Program-made: the position numbers and the translations under genes | Notes under the pieces: generated by a model | Seen by the model: only the letters and a program-made list of their open reading frames with translations | What the model was told of the DNA's origin: nothing | Database searches by the model: none | Source: Candidatus Latescibacterota bacterium | GTDB lineage: Bacteria > JAAXHH01 > JABIQT01 | Direction: 5' to 3' | Assembly (NCBI GenBank): GCA_018667995.1 | Contig: JABIQT010000980.1 | Coordinates: forward strand, 1-6,265 | Length of the DNA: 6,265 bases | In this document: in pieces, positions 1 through 5,897 of the stretch | Position numbering within the stretch: position 1 is the stretch's first letter | Layout of the letters: each line of letters begins with the position of its first letter

Positions 1-1403
1 AGGTGGCCCCGGGTAACCCGATGCTTGGCGTTATGATGCCCAATACACCGCTGCATCACCTGCTACTCAGAGATCTCAATCTCCCGGTTGTTACAACAAG
101 TGGTAACGTAAGCGACGAGCCCATGTGTATAGGAGATGTGGAAGCGCACGAAGACCTCCATGGAATCGCCGACTGTTTCCTGACGCACGATAGAGAAATC
201 GTACGCCGTGTTGACGATTCCATTGTCCGGATGCTGGGAGGCAATGACGTGGTCCTTCGCCGGGCAAGAGGATACGCGCCCTATCCCCTGACATTCAGAT
301 CAACTCATCCTGGGCCGGATTGCCTTGCCGTCGGAGGGCACCTGAAAAATGCCATCGCACTTACCCGCAATGAGGATGTGTTCCTCAGCCAGCATATCGG
401 AGACCTTGACTCCCTGAAGGCGGTTCAGGCGCATGAGGAGACAACGGATGATTTGCAGCAACTTCTTGGATTAGAACCACAAGTCGTCGCACGTGATCTG
501 CACCCGGACTATATCAGCTCCCATGTGGCCACCCGGTCGGGGCTACCAACGGTCCGGGTCCAACATCATCATGCGCATGTCGTTGCATGTATGGCTGATA
601 ATGACCTCGATGAACCTGTGCTTGGTGTGGCTTGGGATGGGACGGGCTATGGCACTGACCATACCATTTGGGGAGGCGAATTTCTGCAAGTTAACGAAGA
701 GGGATTCGAACGATTGGCCTGTTTGCGTCCGTTCAAGCTCTTCGGAGGAGAATCAACCGTCAAGCAGCCTCGCCGAATGGCTCTGAGCCTTCTGTATCAG
801 CTCCTTGGCGCCGAGAGAACCTTGAAGACCAATTGCGCCACTTTGCGGGCATTCGATGTGCAGGAGAGGCAGATGCTTCTCGATCTGTGGCAGAAAATGC
901 CTGACGCGCCAGTCACATCAAGTGTCGGTCGCCTGTTTGATGTTGTTTCGTCCTTACTGGGCCTTTGTCAGATCAACGACTACGAAGGACAGGCCGCCAT
1001 GATGCTAGAATGGGCGATCCGCCCCAGTGGAACAAGAGTGCCCTACCATCTTCCCCTCGTAGAAGGAGAGAGCGTGCGATGCCAGCAGCTCGATTGGGAA
1101 CCCTTGGTATTGGAAGTCCTTGCCGATATTTCAAACGGTGAGCACAGGGAAGTCATCTCAAAGAGATTTCATGATGCCCTTGCCGTCGCCATCTCGGCTG
1201 TGGCCGTCTCACACGCGATTCCGGCTGTCGTTCTGACCGGGGGGTGTTTTCAAAATGAATATCTCTCCGAGCAGACCAGACTAGAATTGAGAAACGCTGG
1301 ATTTCGTGCCTATAGTCATCAGCGCATACCACCAGGTGATGGTGGCCTCGCCGTGGGTCAGGCGATCATTGGTCGCAGGATGGCCTATTCAGGAGGAAAC
1401 TAA
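1..1403 (+). CDS. hypF: Carbamoyltransferase HypF, C-terminal part (5' end outside window)
   Basis: HypF uses carbamoyl phosphate and ATP to make a carbamoyl-adenylate and transfers the carbamoyl group to the C-terminal cysteine of HypE, the source of the cyanide ligands of [NiFe]-hydrogenase. About 466 residues are visible of a family usually near 750-780, so the acylphosphatase, zinc-finger and early YrdC parts lie off the left edge; the GTG at position 3 is an internal codon, not a start. Counting from it, residues 1-95 are the end of the YrdC-like domain (TSGN at 32-35, RARGYAPYP at 87-95). From about 105 runs the Kae1-like domain: GGHLKNAIAL, metal-binding HHHAH at 188-192, WDGTGYG at 211-217, SSVGRLFDVV, TGGCFQN at 412-418, and PPGDGGLAVGQA near the end. 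No frameshift is seen. The stop overlaps the hypC start by one base, implying translational coupling. The family assignment is very secure. Confidence 0.97.
   Translation, partial: VAPGNPMLGVMMPNTPLHHLLLRDLNLPVVTTSGNVSDEPMCIGDVEAHEDLHGIADCFLTHDREIVRRVDDSIVRMLGGNDVVLRRARGYAPYPLTFRSTHPGPDCLAVGGHLKNAIALTRNEDVFLSQHIGDLDSLKAVQAHEETTDDLQQLLGLEPQVVARDLHPDYISSHVATRSGLPTVRVQHHHAHVVACMADNDLDEPVLGVAWDGTGYGTDHTIWGGEFLQVNEEGFERLACLRPFKLFGGESTVKQPRRMALSLLYQLLGAERTLKTNCATLRAFDVQERQMLLDLWQKMPDAPVTSSVGRLFDVVSSLLGLCQINDYEGQAAMMLEWAIRPSGTRVPYHLPLVEGESVRCQQLDWEPLVLEVLADISNGEHREVISKRFHDALAVAISAVAVSHAIPAVVLTGGCFQNEYLSEQTRLELRNAGFRAYSHQRIPPGDGGLAVGQAIIGRRMAYSGGN
1391..1396 (+). promoter_or_regulatory. Ribosome-binding site of hypC
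   Basis: A perfect AGGAGG lies inside the last codons of hypF, six bases before the hypC ATG at 1403. It fixes the hypC start and suggests strong reinitiation after hypF translation. Confidence 0.85.
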
Positions 1404-1672
1404 TGTGCCTCGCAGTGCCCGGCATGATCGAAGAGATCCTGACTGAAGATCCATTGATGCGAACAGGTCGTGTTAATTTCGGTGGTCTGATCAAAGAAAT
1501 CAACCTTGCCTACGTGCCCGAGGCGGGCGTGGGCGACTACGTGATTGTTCACGTAGGTTTCGCAATCAGTATTCTGGACGAGGCCGAGGCCAATCGGGTA
1601 TTCGACTATCTCGAGCAGATGGGCGAACTGGAGGATCTTGAAGGACAGGTGTCACCTCCAGTGGATCAGTGA
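1403..1672 (+). CDS. hypC: Hydrogenase maturation chaperone HypC/HybG/HupF
   Basis: This 89-residue cytoplasmic protein matches the HypC family in length and motifs. It begins MCLAVPG, in which Cys2, exposed after removal of the initiator Met, is the residue family members use to bind HypD and the iron centre and to contact the hydrogenase large-subunit precursor. The core VGDYVIVHVGFAISILDE (residues 43-60) is the classic OB-fold-like signature, and the acidic tail after about residue 72 is variable. The family role is to carry the Fe(CN)2CO group with HypD and deliver it to the apo-hydrogenase. The start is fixed by the AGGAGG site and the TAATG overlap with hypF. In many genomes hypD and hypE follow hypC, but here non-coding DNA and an unrelated ankyrin gene follow, so those partners must be upstream of hypF or elsewhere. 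HypC cannot be separated from its paralogue HybG by sequence alone. Confidence 0.96.
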   Translation: MCLAVPGMIEEILTEDPLMRTGRVNFGGLIKEINLAYVPEAGVGDYVIVHVGFAISILDEAEANRVFDYLEQMGELEDLEGQVSPPVDQ

Positions 1673-1751
1673 ACGCCTATCGACAAGTTAGTGCCGTGAA
1701 ATGAGTGTGCCACGAATCAGACAGTGCGCTCCTACTGCTAAATCATGCTTG

Positions 1752-1800
1752 TGTCAGACAGGCCGATAATATAGATTGTCGGTCATGCAATCTCCTGACA
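1752..1800 (+). other. Nested inverted repeat downstream of hypC
   Basis: The inner stem pairs 1761-1770 (GGCCGATAAT) with 1775-1784 (ATTGTCGGTC) around the four-base loop ATAG: ten pairs, two of them G-U. An outer six-base arm, TGTCAG at 1752-1757, is perfectly complementary to CTGACA at 1795-1800 and encloses the inner hairpin, with unpaired linkers of 3 and 10 bases. No T-run follows on the + strand, so it is not a canonical intrinsic terminator. It could be an mRNA 3' stabilising or processing structure for hypFC, a non-canonical terminator, or part of the 5' leader of the ankyrin gene. The pairing is read directly; the function is inferred. Confidence 0.5.
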
Positions 1801-1832
1801 AAAACACCTCCCACATAGGTCTACCGTTGGTT

Positions 1833-1853
1833 CGGCAGCAGAAAGCCGTTTTT
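1833..1853 (+). terminator. Weak intrinsic-terminator-like hairpin with T5
   Basis: CGGC at 1833-1836 can pair with GCCG at 1845-1848 across an eight-base A-rich loop, followed immediately by TTTTT (1849-1853). The T-run placement is right for a rho-independent terminator ending hypF-hypC transcription. However, the stem has only four pairs and the loop is large, so it is weak on its own. It might act together with the nested hairpin just upstream. No convincing promoter hexamers for the next gene could be picked out in the rest of 1673-1968. Confidence 0.3.
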
Positions 1854-1957
1854 CAATCGTAGAGATTACATTTTTCTGTGGCTGGGTATAGACAGTGTAT
1901 GTGGAGTATCTTCCAGAAGTTTGGTCATTCCGACGATTTTAACTGACGTAGCAAGAC

Positions 1958-1963
1958 GGAGGG
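1958..1963 (+). promoter_or_regulatory. Ribosome-binding site of the ankyrin gene
   Basis: GGAGGG lies five bases before the ATG at 1969. This selects that ATG over the in-frame TTG at 1921, which has no comparable site and would add 16 residues unlike the rest of the protein. Confidence 0.75.
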
Positions 1964-1968
1964 CAATC

Positions 1969-2691
1969 ATGCCTTCAGAGACTGAAATCCTTTCCATTGT
2001 GAAAGCGCTGGACTGGAAGTCCGCTGGGGACGCATTCGGTGAGGCGCCCGAACTGGCGGAATTTCGTGACGTCCGAGGCAGAAGTCTCTTACATCACTGT
2101 GCCATGGTGAATGTAAGTGGTGATGATGACCTCACAGCGGAGAATAGCCTGAAGATGGCCAGCCTGCTCATCGAGAAAGGCCTGGACCCAAGCGAGGAAG
2201 CTTTTGCGCGGGGGAACTGGAAAGCGACGCCTCTGTGGCATACCGTTTCTCTGGGTAAGAACGTCAAGCTTGCTGAATTCCTGTTGAATAAGGACTGTGA
2301 TCCGAATCACTGCCTCTGGTCAGCCTGCTTTGACAACAATGAAGAGGTTATCAGATTACTGGTTAGCCACGGTGCAGATGTTGACCCCATCTACGAGAAC
2401 GAGGAGACGCCTCTGATGACAGCTGTCAAGGGCGGGCACTGGGAAGCGGCGAAGACGCTTCTGGATCTTGGTGCGGACGTGAACTATCAGGACTCAAACA
2501 AGCGCACTTCGCTGCATTGGGCGCTTAAGAATCGCGCCACCAAAGATCAAGTGCGCATCCTCCTGGAGAATGGCGCCAAGGGTGATATCCGGGACGTCGA
2601 CGGTGACACGAGCCAGGAAATCATGATGCGAAAAAAAGACCCTGAGTACCAAACAATGGCCAGCGAGTTCTTTCCTGAGGCCAGTGAATAG
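1969..2691 (+). CDS. Ankyrin-repeat protein
   Basis: This is a 240-residue, acidic, soluble protein with no signal peptide or membrane segment, so probably cytoplasmic. Ankyrin repeats fold as helix-turn-helix-loop units that bind other proteins; no enzymatic domain is present. Units visible: a degenerate one at about 37-75 (GRSLLHHCAM then MASLLIEKGLDP), one at about 86-113 (ATPLWHTVS, LAEFLLNKDCDPN), one at about 115-139 (LWSACFDNNEEVIRLLVSHGADVD), a near-consensus one at about 146-172 (ETPLMTAVKGGHWEAAKTLL, LGADVN), and one at about 179-208 (RTSLHWALKN, VRILLENGAKGDI). The N-terminal 35 residues are helical-looking and unassigned, and the C-terminal tail is charged. The ATG start is chosen from the GGAGGG site. 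The gene stands alone between two non-coding stretches, so its binding partner cannot be told from context; nothing links it to the hyp genes except orientation. Confidence 0.88.
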   Translation: MPSETEILSIVKALDWKSAGDAFGEAPELAEFRDVRGRSLLHHCAMVNVSGDDDLTAENSLKMASLLIEKGLDPSEEAFARGNWKATPLWHTVSLGKNVKLAEFLLNKDCDPNHCLWSACFDNNEEVIRLLVSHGADVDPIYENEETPLMTAVKGGHWEAAKTLLDLGADVNYQDSNKRTSLHWALKNRATKDQVRILLENGAKGDIRDVDGDTSQEIMMRKKDPEYQTMASEFFPEASE

Positions 2692-2715
2692 GCCGACAGG
2701 CGGTAGGTCCTCTCA

Positions 2716-2769
2716 ATTGGAATGCATTCTACCGGTAAACCAATGCAGAATCGCCCGTCGCGAGCTCGC
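2716..2769. repeat. Two short perfect palindromes in the ankyrin-rhomboid intergenic region
   Basis: GAATGCATTC at 2720-2729 and GCGAGCTCGC at 2760-2769 are each perfect ten-base palindromes. Around the first, ATTGG (2716-2720) can also pair with CCAAT (2740-2744), and TGCATT (2723-2728) with AATGCA (2742-2747), so alternative hairpins are possible. No T-run follows either one. They might be dimeric protein-binding sites or mRNA structures between the two genes; chance is also possible. Confidence 0.3.
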
Positions 2770-2866
2770 ATGGTGAGATGGCCGCTATCTCGGTCTATTT
2801 TCATGGTTGGGCTCCTGATCTCCAATCCCCCCACTTCTACCATCAAGAATCGAAAAGAGATGTTTT

Positions 2867-4786
2867 TTGGCCTGGAATCGTGAGCAGCGGTTGGAGGATC
2901 CGACGAACGGGACGCAGCCTGACTTGCGACTGCATCTGATACCGGCACTACCTGTAATACGACCCTGGATGGGGATTATTCTTGGCCTTCTCTGTCTTGT
3001 CCTCTGCGGAACACTACTTGACCTGACCCGTTTAGCGGCAGGCCCCTCGCTTAGCTTTGTTACCTTCACCACGGCAGCACTCGGTGCTTACTTCATCTGG
3101 ACATCAGTACGGTCCTACCGGATGAAGATCGATACCCTCTCCATATCAATATGGGATACCTACGCTGAATTCCCTCTAAACATGCGCAGTAAGAAGACCG
3201 TCCGCTTTGCCTATTCGGAAATTCGTGCCCTTCAGGTTTTTGAGGGAATAAACGGCATGACGCTCATTGTGGGAACAGACGGTGACAGAATTGCGCTATC
3301 GAGCGCGGATGAAATCGACCAGGAAGTATTCGAGACGTGTATTGAAGAGATCAGGAGTCGGATTGCCCGTAGTCCCGGTGGTTCTGATCAGATTCATGCG
3401 ATGGCGGAGTCTCATGCTCGGTCGCACAGAGCGCTGGAACAGCGTTCTGTGGTGACGCTTGCATCAGTAGGTCTCTTAGTAGCAGTCTTCTTTGGAATCG
3501 ACACACTCGGCAACAGTACGGTACCGGGCGACCCATTGAATCTGGTTTTTGCGGGCGCGAATGTACCGGTTCTTGTCTCGGATGGTCAGTGGTTCCGGCT
3601 CGTTTCTGCAAACCTGCTGCATAATGATGCCATCCATCTCGGCCTCAATTTATTTGCCCTTTTCCTGCTTGGCCGGATCATGGAGAGCTTGACCGGGAGT
3701 ATAAGAACGCTGCTAGTGCTGTTGTCCTCGGCGTTGGCAGGAGCCTTTGTATCCTATCTCTTCAGCTCAGCACTTTCCTCCCTGGGGGCATCCACCGCGG
3801 TTTTCGGTCTCCTGGGGGCAATGTTTGTGCTCCAGATGAAATTCTATTCGACGATCCCCCATCTGTTTCGTCAGTCCAAGTCCTGGTGGACCTTCATTCT
3901 CCTGCTGAACCTTCTTCTACCATTTGCCATTGAAGGAATAGATCTCTACGCACATCTTGGTGGATTTGCAGCGGGATGCCTGATTATTTGGCTTCTGTAT
4001 CGCCCATATGAGGTCTATGATCCAGACATTCCCGTGCCACGGATCGCCACGGTCGGGGCCGCGCTGGTCGGTGCTGTTTTTCTCATTGGTACCGCTCAGG
4101 CCATTGCTGCATCCTATAGTAGCTCGCCGGAGCAGTTGAATCGCTTCACGCGAACGGCGATCAACAAAACCACAACAGATCCTATTCTGCTCAACAGTCT
4201 CGCGTGGCGGATCGTGATAGACCCAATGGCGGACAAGGATCAGTTGGACCTCGCTGTCGAGGCCATTGAACTTGCCGTTGAAATGGGTCCCGATCTGGTG
4301 CACATCGCAGACACACAGGCTACGGCGTACTTTCGACTCGGTCGTTACGACGATGCGATCTCGATTCAGCGTCGGGTGGTCCTTCGAGACTCACGACCGG
4401 ACTTCACAACGCAGCTGGCCCGGTTTCTGAAAGCGAGACACGATAAGAGTGGACCGATGTACAAAGGCACAGCACGCGAAAACCTGGTGGAGATTTCACT
4501 TGTATCGGGCAGCTACAAGCTCAGTGTGGCACCAGAAATAGCTGGTGGCTTTACCGTCTACGCCCTCATTGTTGAAGGTGGCAGGATCAAAGGACTGGTA
4601 CGGTGTCAGAACGGTCCCAGTGGCCTCTCAAGTTCAGGCAGAGAAATGGATTTTCCGGCGCCAGGTAACGTGATGGGAGTAGAACCTCTGCTGGTTTTGG
4701 TAGACAACGAAAATCAGATCATGGATCGAATGGAGCCCGAATGGAACTACTGGCCGGCCAATCCAACAACGCTTGCTCTTCCCTGA
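2867..4786 (+). CDS. Rhomboid-family intramembrane serine protease with PH-like and TPR-like regions
   Basis: This 639-residue membrane protein is far longer than a typical bacterial rhomboid. Residues 35-53 and 62-80 form a hydrophobic hairpin. Residues about 86-167 are a beta-rich soluble segment ending in a helix, resembling bacterial PH-like domains (tentative). The rhomboid core spans about 194-380: GQWFRLVSANLLH at 240-252, H257 and N261 in IHLGLN, catalytic S309 in GASTAVFGLLGA, and H363 in AHLGG. The spacing H257-S309-H363 closely matches the GlpG pattern, so it is probably an active protease cutting transmembrane helices within the bilayer. A seventh core-side helix at about 393-415 would put residues 416-639 outside the cytoplasm. 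That part has TPR-like helices (about 437-522, with DTQATAYFRLGRYDDAI) and an unrecognised beta-rich end. The start is uncertain: TTG 2867 has a weak purine site, and the next in-frame ATG at 2969 begins inside the first hydrophobic segment. Substrates are unknown. Confidence 0.88.
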   Translation: MAWNREQRLEDPTNGTQPDLRLHLIPALPVIRPWMGIILGLLCLVLCGTLLDLTRLAAGPSLSFVTFTTAALGAYFIWTSVRSYRMKIDTLSISIWDTYAEFPLNMRSKKTVRFAYSEIRALQVFEGINGMTLIVGTDGDRIALSSADEIDQEVFETCIEEIRSRIARSPGGSDQIHAMAESHARSHRALEQRSVVTLASVGLLVAVFFGIDTLGNSTVPGDPLNLVFAGANVPVLVSDGQWFRLVSANLLHNDAIHLGLNLFALFLLGRIMESLTGSIRTLLVLLSSALAGAFVSYLFSSALSSLGASTAVFGLLGAMFVLQMKFYSTIPHLFRQSKSWWTFILLLNLLLPFAIEGIDLYAHLGGFAAGCLIIWLLYRPYEVYDPDIPVPRIATVGAALVGAVFLIGTAQAIAASYSSSPEQLNRFTRTAINKTTTDPILLNSLAWRIVIDPMADKDQLDLAVEAIELAVEMGPDLVHIADTQATAYFRLGRYDDAISIQRRVVLRDSRPDFTTQLARFLKARHDKSGPMYKGTARENLVEISLVSGSYKLSVAPEIAGGFTVYALIVEGGRIKGLVRCQNGPSGLSSSGREMDFPAPGNVMGVEPLLVLVDNENQIMDRMEPEWNYWPANPTTLALP

Positions 4787-4813
4787 ACTACATCACTCAC
4801 TCTGATAACCTAT

Positions 4814-5737
4814 ATGCGACTCTCAGCAGATCAGATCGCGGAGTTTGACGAGAACGGATTTGTCATTCTTGAGGATTTCCTCAAGGACGATGAGCTCTCG
4901 CGACTATTGGATGCCGTGAATACGGTCATCGATAAGGTTCGGCGCGAAAAGCAACTCGACTCATCCGCGCCGATCGCAATCAGAAATGTCCTGGCGCACC
5001 ACGATGCCTTTCTCGATTTGATTGACCATCCTCGTATGCTTCCGCTCGTAGTCGATGCCATCGGTTGGAACATCCAAATCCGAACCACCCATCTCGATTA
5101 CCGTCCTCCTTACCCACAAGGCGTTGTCGGCGGTGAAATCGGAAGAAGCGACGGAGATGATGCAAAAACCGGGTATAACAATCTCGGCTGGCATCCTGAT
5201 CTTGCCGGCGAGCATATGTTTGAAGCCCCCTCCCTTGATGGACGTCTTCCATACATGGAGATAAAGGTGTTCTATTCGCTTTCTGACCTATCAGAGTCTG
5301 ATCGCGGCAATCTCTGGGTCGTACCGGGTAGCCACAGACGGTCCCCGCAGGAGTTGCGCGATCCGAGCTATCGAGTACCGGCCAACGAAGCGCTGGAACT
5401 CAAAACCCCACCAGGAACAGCCGTTCTATGGCGGACAGCTACCTGGCACTGTGTCGGCCCCAACTACTCCGACCTCATCCGTAAGATCCTCCATGTGGGA
5501 TACCACTACCGATGGCTTCGTCCCACGGACTATGTGATGCAGGATCACGAACTGCTGTCAAGAAGCTCACCGATTCGACGTCAGCTACTGGGAGCCATGG
5601 GAACGGAAAGCCATCCGTTAGGCTCCGACCCGGCCAATCAACCGGTTTCGCAATATTGGCTGACAGAAAACCGGGACGATGTACCACTGAGAGCATGGGC
5701 AGAGCATCGTCTCCAACAGGATCAGGAACCTGAATGA
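4814..5737 (+). CDS. Phytanoyl-CoA dioxygenase (PhyH) family Fe(II)/2-oxoglutarate oxygenase
   Basis: This 307-residue soluble protein has the length and order of the PhyH family, which uses Fe(II), O2 and 2-oxoglutarate to hydroxylate small molecules, releasing succinate and CO2. The N-terminus (SADQIAEFDENGFVILEDFL) is the standard opening helix and strand. Iron ligands are read as H127 and D129 in GWHPDLAG and H212 in TWHCVGPN; R223 is the likely 2-oxoglutarate carboxylate anchor. NLWVVPGSHRR at 166-176 is the characteristic family segment before the distal histidine. All key residues are present, so activity is expected, but the family is too broad to name the substrate. The gene begins 27 bases after the rhomboid stop, in the same frame, and no Shine-Dalgarno site precedes its ATG, which suggests co-transcription and coupled translation. 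The first codon could be debated, but the opening motif starts directly at this ATG. Confidence 0.92.
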   Translation: MRLSADQIAEFDENGFVILEDFLKDDELSRLLDAVNTVIDKVRREKQLDSSAPIAIRNVLAHHDAFLDLIDHPRMLPLVVDAIGWNIQIRTTHLDYRPPYPQGVVGGEIGRSDGDDAKTGYNNLGWHPDLAGEHMFEAPSLDGRLPYMEIKVFYSLSDLSESDRGNLWVVPGSHRRSPQELRDPSYRVPANEALELKTPPGTAVLWRTATWHCVGPNYSDLIRKILHVGYHYRWLRPTDYVMQDHELLSRSSPIRRQLLGAMGTESHPLGSDPANQPVSQYWLTENRDDVPLRAWAEHRLQQDQEPE

Positions 5738-5849
5738 ATGCTGTGACAGGAGCCAAGAGGAAGTGGGCGTCTATCCATATTTCGAGTTCGGACTGGATCG
5801 GCGCACAAGCTTTGTGTCTGAAGATTTGGGATTACAGCCCCAAGTCCCT

Positions 5850-5869
5850 CGGTCATTAGTCCATGACCG
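5850..5869. repeat. Perfect 7-bp hairpin between the dioxygenase and methyltransferase genes
   Basis: CGGTCAT at 5850-5856 is perfectly complementary to ATGACCG at 5863-5869 around the six-base loop TAGTCC. A weaker neighbouring stem, TTGGG (5826-5830) with CCCAA (5839-5843), lies just upstream. There is no T-run, so this is not a canonical terminator. It sits 28 bases before the next start codon and could be an operator, an mRNA structure or chance. Nothing else was recognised in 5738-5897. Confidence 0.35.
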
Positions 5870-5885
5870 GCGAAATCGGTAGCAG

Positions 5886-5892
5886 AAAGGAA
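5886..5892 (+). promoter_or_regulatory. Ribosome-binding site of the methyltransferase-like gene
   Basis: AAAGGAA lies five bases before the ATG at 5898, with its AGGA core six bases away. It supports that start for a gene left open at the window edge. Confidence 0.65.
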
Positions 5893-5897
5893 TCCAG

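Noticed and set aside
3-5. GTG at position 3 as a true start of a short HypF
   Set aside because: The sequence begins in the middle of the YrdC-like domain at a conserved segment, so the gene is cut by the window edge rather than naturally short.
1921-1968. TTG-initiated 16-residue N-terminal extension of the ankyrin protein
   Set aside because: The ATG at 1969 has GGAGGG at ideal spacing. The TTG lacks a comparable site and the extension does not resemble part of the protein.
2547-2948. 133-codon open frame on the - strand spanning the ankyrin-rhomboid gap
   Set aside because: It overlaps two well-supported + strand genes, has no recognisable domain, and reads as a shadow rich in Ser and Arg.
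3781-3820. Ten-base direct repeat CCTGGGGGCA at 3781 and 3811, exactly 30 bases apart
   Set aside because: Both copies encode conserved Leu-Gly-Ala steps of the rhomboid motif GASTAVFGLLGA, so protein constraint explains them.
3917-4303. 128-codon open frame on the - strand inside the rhomboid gene
   Set aside because: It is fully antisense to a region coding a conserved rhomboid histidine motif and TPR-like helices, and has no recognisable protein features.
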